From an uncultured Eubacteriales bacterium (lineage in GTDB: Bacteria > Bacillota > Clostridia > Oscillospirales > Acutalibacteraceae): 8,890 nt of DNA. The stretch spans positions 1-8,890 of the forward strand of contig CAKTTT010000094.1 in NCBI GenBank assembly GCA_934615635.1, given 5' to 3'. Made by a program: the position numbers and the translations under genes. Shown piece by piece: positions 7,480 to 8,890 of this stretch (positions are counted from its first letter, which is position 1; every line of letters starts with the position of its first letter). The notes below the pieces were generated by a model. That model ran no database searches and was not told the origin of the DNA. It worked only from the letters and a program-made list of their open reading frames with translations.

Positions 7480-7690
7480 GACAGCCGCAGCCGCAGCTTC
7501 CGGCGTGAGGACAGCCTTGGCCGCTCTCACGATTCAACTGCACATGGGCGCTGCCGGCCTGATAATCGGTCACGCAGTCTTGGGAGCCGCAGGCGGGACA
7601 AGCGATGCGCCGCTCCTCCTTCTCCTTCATGGAAGCCATTTGCTCGAAGCGGTTGCCGCATTCCCGGCAAAGCAGGGTATAAAGAGGCAA
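7466..7690 (-). CDS. FmdB-family zinc-ribbon protein with Cys-rich tail
   Basis: This 74-residue protein begins MPLYTLLCRECGNRFE, the typical opening of the FmdB putative regulatory family. Two CxxC knuckles (C8/C11 and C31/C34) should bind one zinc ion. The tail (C60, C66, C68, C70, H71) adds a second Cys/His cluster, as seen in many members. The family was named from a formamidase gene neighbour in Methylophilus; a molecular role is not established, and a role in nucleic acid or protein binding is only inferred. The start is TTG at 7690, forced by the family's N-terminus; an ATG 12 bases upstream is in another frame. AAAGGA lies upstream at workable spacing. It is first in an operon with the peptide-binding lipoprotein, overlapping it by 14 bases. 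Confidence 0.88.
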   Translation of the reverse strand: MPLYTLLCRECGNRFEQMASMKEKEERRIACPACGSQDCVTDYQAGSAHVQLNRESGQGCPHAGSCGCGCHGSR

Positions 7691-7720
7691 TCGGAATCAT
7701 CCTTTCCGTTTTGATCGTCA

Positions 7721-7754
7721 TAAAGGGCGGCAGCCACGAGGCTGCCGCCCTTTA
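7721..7754. promoter_or_regulatory. Perfect 15-bp hairpin at the transcript start of the fmdB-SBP operon
   Basis: Arms 7721-7735 and 7740-7754 pair perfectly around the loop ACGA. On the minus strand the hairpin starts immediately at the -10 box, so the messenger would begin about six bases into the first arm and carry the remaining GC-rich stem at its 5' end. Such 5' hairpins can protect mRNA from decay. Read on the plus strand it is followed by TTTATTAT and could instead be a weak terminator, although no plus-strand gene leads into it. Confidence 0.65.
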
Positions 7755-7782
7755 TTATACCAAGCCGCGGCCCTCTTGTCCA
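7754..7782 (-). promoter_or_regulatory. Promoter of the fmdB-SBP operon
   Basis: On the minus strand -35 TGGACA (7777-7782, five of six consensus positions) and a perfect -10 TATAAT (7754-7759) are 17 bases apart. The predicted start near 7748 gives a leader of about 57 bases that opens with the hairpin at 7721-7754. Confidence 0.83.
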
Positions 7783-7826
7783 CGCCGCGGGGGAGGATAA
7801 TTCTGAAGAAATCGTGAATCTTAAGG

Positions 7827-7877
7827 GGAGAAGCCCTGCATCGGTCTCCGGCCTCTCCGGCCAAGAGCCTCTTCTCC
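7827..7877. other. Imperfect stem-loop downstream of the abrB-type gene
   Basis: GGAGAAG (7827-7833) pairs with CTTCTCC (7871-7877), enclosing an inner GGCC/GGCC hairpin. It begins a few bases after the stop codon of the AbrB-type gene on the minus strand and may help end that transcript. There is no T-run after it, so it is not a standard intrinsic terminator. Confidence 0.3.
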
Positions 7878-7884
7878 GCCGTCT

Positions 7885-8118
7885 TTAAATTTGCTGGATC
7901 TTCCGAATACAGGTAAAGCAGAGATAGCCATCCTCAAAGCTCATCAGCTCCTTGCCGCTCCCGCAAATGCGGCATCGCTTGGCGCCGTTTTCCAGCACCA
8001 CCCGGTTTCCCTCCAGTTCCAGGATCACATCCGCGTTGGGCTGCAGCCCCAATGTTTCCCGGATGGAGGCCGGGATCACCAAACGCCCCATTTCATCCAT
8101 CTTCTTGACGATTCTCAT
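7885..8118 (-). CDS. AbrB/SpoVT-type transition-state regulator with C-terminal CxxC pair
   Basis: This 77-residue DNA-binding protein carries an N-terminal SpoVT/AbrB swapped-hairpin domain. The pattern RIVKKMDEMGRLVIPASIR with ETLGL (residues 2-25) is close to the DNA-contacting strand of AbrB and SpoVT. The domain ends near residue 46. Instead of the AbrB-type tetramerisation half it has a short tail with two CxxC motifs (C49/C52 and C67/C70), which looks like a small zinc site. Family members act as dimers or tetramers repressing stationary-phase, sporulation or biofilm genes; the targets here are unknown. The start is ATG 8118, with GGAG four bases and AAAGGA about nine bases upstream. 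It is divergent from the XRE gene, with a leader of about 160 bases. Confidence 0.9.
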   Translation of the reverse strand: MRIVKKMDEMGRLVIPASIRETLGLQPNADVILELEGNRVVLENGAKRCRICGSGKELMSFEDGYLCFTCIRKIQQI

Positions 8119-8288
8119 CCTGCTCCGTCCTTTCCGTCATTCGCCTGTCCGTGCCGCAAAACCCTTTCCATGGCGGGACTCATCCGCTGGAAAAAGCCTC
8201 TCTATAAAAAGACCTTTCCTTTACTCCATTTTGACGAGAACCGCAGACAATAGGGTGTTTTCTATTTTCAATTCTCCGTATCATACTT

Positions 8289-8317
8289 ATTATAAAGCAC
8301 ATTATAAGCATTGTAAA
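8289..8317 (-). promoter_or_regulatory. Probable promoter of the abrB-type gene
   Basis: On the minus strand -35 TTTACA (8312-8317, five of six consensus positions) and a perfect -10 TATAAT (8289-8294) are 17 bases apart. A second TATAAT sits at 8301-8306 but lacks a good -35. The predicted start near 8282 gives a leader of about 164 bases. The -35 lies within the palindrome at 8309-8319. Confidence 0.7.
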
Positions 8318-8319
8318 TG
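8309..8319. promoter_or_regulatory. Candidate operator over the abrB-side -35
   Basis: CATTGTAAATG has arms CATT/AATG around GTA and covers the -35 box at 8312-8317. Its first seven bases, CATTGTA, recur at 8361-8367, exactly 52 bases away, or about five helical turns. A repressor bound here would block polymerase. The protein that binds is inferred only from position. Confidence 0.4.
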
Positions 8320-8361
8320 ATTATTTATGGTCTAACAGTCTATAAAATTACTTGTTAAATC

Positions 8362-8371
8362 ATTGTACAAT
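8362..8371. promoter_or_regulatory. XRE-gene -10 region inside a perfect palindrome
   Basis: ATTGTACAAT is a perfect 10-base palindrome that contains the plausible plus-strand -10 TACAAT (8366-8371), 19 bases before the XRE start codon. No good -35 stands 16-18 bases upstream, so the promoter is weak or differs from this reading. The palindrome is a natural candidate for autorepression by the XRE protein. Confidence 0.45.
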
Positions 8372-8389
8372 AAAGAAAGGGGTGAGCGA

Positions 8390-8617
8390 ATGAAACTCGA
8401 GTACAAATCGTACTATAAAAAGCTGGGGCTCAACATCGCCTATTACCGCAAGTCCAACGGCTTCACCCAGGAGGTGCTGGCGGAAAAAATCGGCATAGAC
8501 CAGACCCACATGAGTAAAATTGAGGTAGCCAGCGTGGGCGTATCCCTCGATGTTCTCTTCGCCATTGCCCAGGCCCTGCACGTGGCCCCCTACAAACTGC
8601 TGGACTTCCGGGAATAA
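8390..8617 (+). CDS. Small XRE-family helix-turn-helix transcriptional regulator
   Basis: This 75-residue protein is almost entirely one Cro/C1-type helix-turn-helix domain (about residues 13-70). The DNA-binding motif is TQEVLAEKIGIDQTHMSKIE (26-45), with the recognition helix near 37-45, followed by the usual SLDVLFAIAQALHV and PYKLLDF. There is no separate effector or dimerisation domain, so it probably dimerises through its last helices as small SinR/Cro-like proteins do. The start is ATG 8390, supported by AAAGGGGTGAG just upstream; a TTG at 8363 would add nine unlike residues and overlap the -10. It is divergent from the AbrB-type gene across an AT-rich region. Single-domain XRE proteins usually repress themselves and a neighbour, which fits the palindromes at 8309 and 8362; the target is otherwise unknown. 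Confidence 0.92.
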   Translation: MKLEYKSYYKKLGLNIAYYRKSNGFTQEVLAEKIGIDQTHMSKIEVASVGVSLDVLFAIAQALHVAPYKLLDFRE

Positions 8618-8890
8618 CGGCGGCTGGGAACGGGCAGCAGGGATATGAGCGCACGAAAGGCGGGCAGGCGCTCTCCTTTAAGGATAAAGTGATAAAATGG
8701 ATTTCTATAGCGAATACAATAAGGGAAGGCGGGATGTAGGATCCCGCCTTCCCTTATTGTATTCGCTGCAAAACGGAGATACGCCGAAAAAGGGCTGCGT
8801 GGGGAAGAAATGGCTTGCCGCCGCAGAGGAAATTTTCCGCTAAGGACGGCCGAATAACGGCCGCCCCTTTACAGGCGGCGGAAGCGGCTT
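8618..8890. other. Right-end stretch without a gene
   Basis: Beyond the XRE stop codon there is no frame with a credible start on either strand. The stretch holds the perfect hairpin at 8709-8767 and a weak CGGCCG/CGGCCG stem near 8847-8864. A gene could begin beyond the right edge. Confidence 0.5.
8709..8767. terminator. Perfect 27-bp hairpin, bidirectional terminator-like
   Basis: Arms 8709-8735 and 8741-8767 are complementary at all 27 positions around the loop GTAGG. The inner half is GC-rich (GGGAAGGCGGGAT and its complement). The outer half is AT-rich (GAATACAATAA), so in either direction a GC stem is followed by a T-rich stretch. It sits about 90 bases after the XRE stop and probably ends that transcript. 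The stem is unusually long and perfect for a plain terminator. Confidence 0.75.

Noticed and set aside
7480..7530. GTG start at 7530 for the peptide-binding lipoprotein
   Set aside because: It would put 17 extra residues before an already complete lipoprotein signal peptide and has no ribosome binding site; the ATG at 7479 is preferred, though not proven.
6127..7800. Two plus-strand frames opposite the peptide-binding lipoprotein and fmdB-type genes
   Set aside because: Arg/Gly/His-rich shadows of genes with strong family matches on the other strand.
8768..8890. Possible riboswitch or gene leader at the right edge
   Set aside because: Looked for cobalamin and c-di-GMP riboswitch cores on both strands; only scattered short resemblances, no consistent fold.

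Overview
The window reads as chromosomal backbone of a fairly GC-rich Gram-positive anaerobe, most likely a gut clostridium of the Oscillospiraceae type. This is inferred from sigma-A style promoters (TTGACA/TATAAT), strong GGAGG ribosome binding sites, an AbrB/SpoVT-type regulator with a Cys-rich tail, a solitary tRNA with encoded CCA, and a Clostridia-like GGDEF/EAL sensor. No mobile element, CRISPR array, rRNA or defence cassette is visible.

Layout, left to right. At the left edge a possible Lys-rich gene start runs off the window on the minus strand, followed by a perfect 17-bp bidirectional terminator. Next, on the minus strand, is a large membrane c-di-GMP protein (dCache-like sensor, degenerate GGDEF, intact EAL). 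Divergent from it, on the plus strand, is a self-contained tRNA-Gly(GCC) unit with a near-consensus promoter and an intrinsic terminator. About 700 bases without a credible gene follow, containing one strong stem-loop. Then come the minus-strand NADP-dependent isocitrate dehydrogenase gene with its own promoter, structured leader and terminator; about 750 bases of GC-rich sequence without a credible gene; and a two-gene minus-strand operon of an FmdB-type zinc-ribbon protein overlapping an oligopeptide-binding lipoprotein. The right end holds a divergent regulator pair: an AbrB-type protein with a C-terminal CxxC...CxxC element (minus) and a small XRE-family repressor (plus). They share an AT-rich intergenic region, and a perfect 27-bp hairpin lies downstream of the XRE gene.

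The genes look like independent housekeeping or regulatory units rather than one pathway. Icd supplies 2-oxoglutarate and NADPH, the GGDEF/EAL protein should lower c-di-GMP in response to an extracellular cue, and the lipoprotein captures peptides for a transporter not encoded here. The best candidate for real regulatory interplay is the abrB/XRE pair. Related short palindromes sit on the -35 of the abrB-side promoter and on the -10 of the XRE-side promoter, suggesting one protein may control both. I found no convincing entirely new system; the interesting signals are regulatory and structural.
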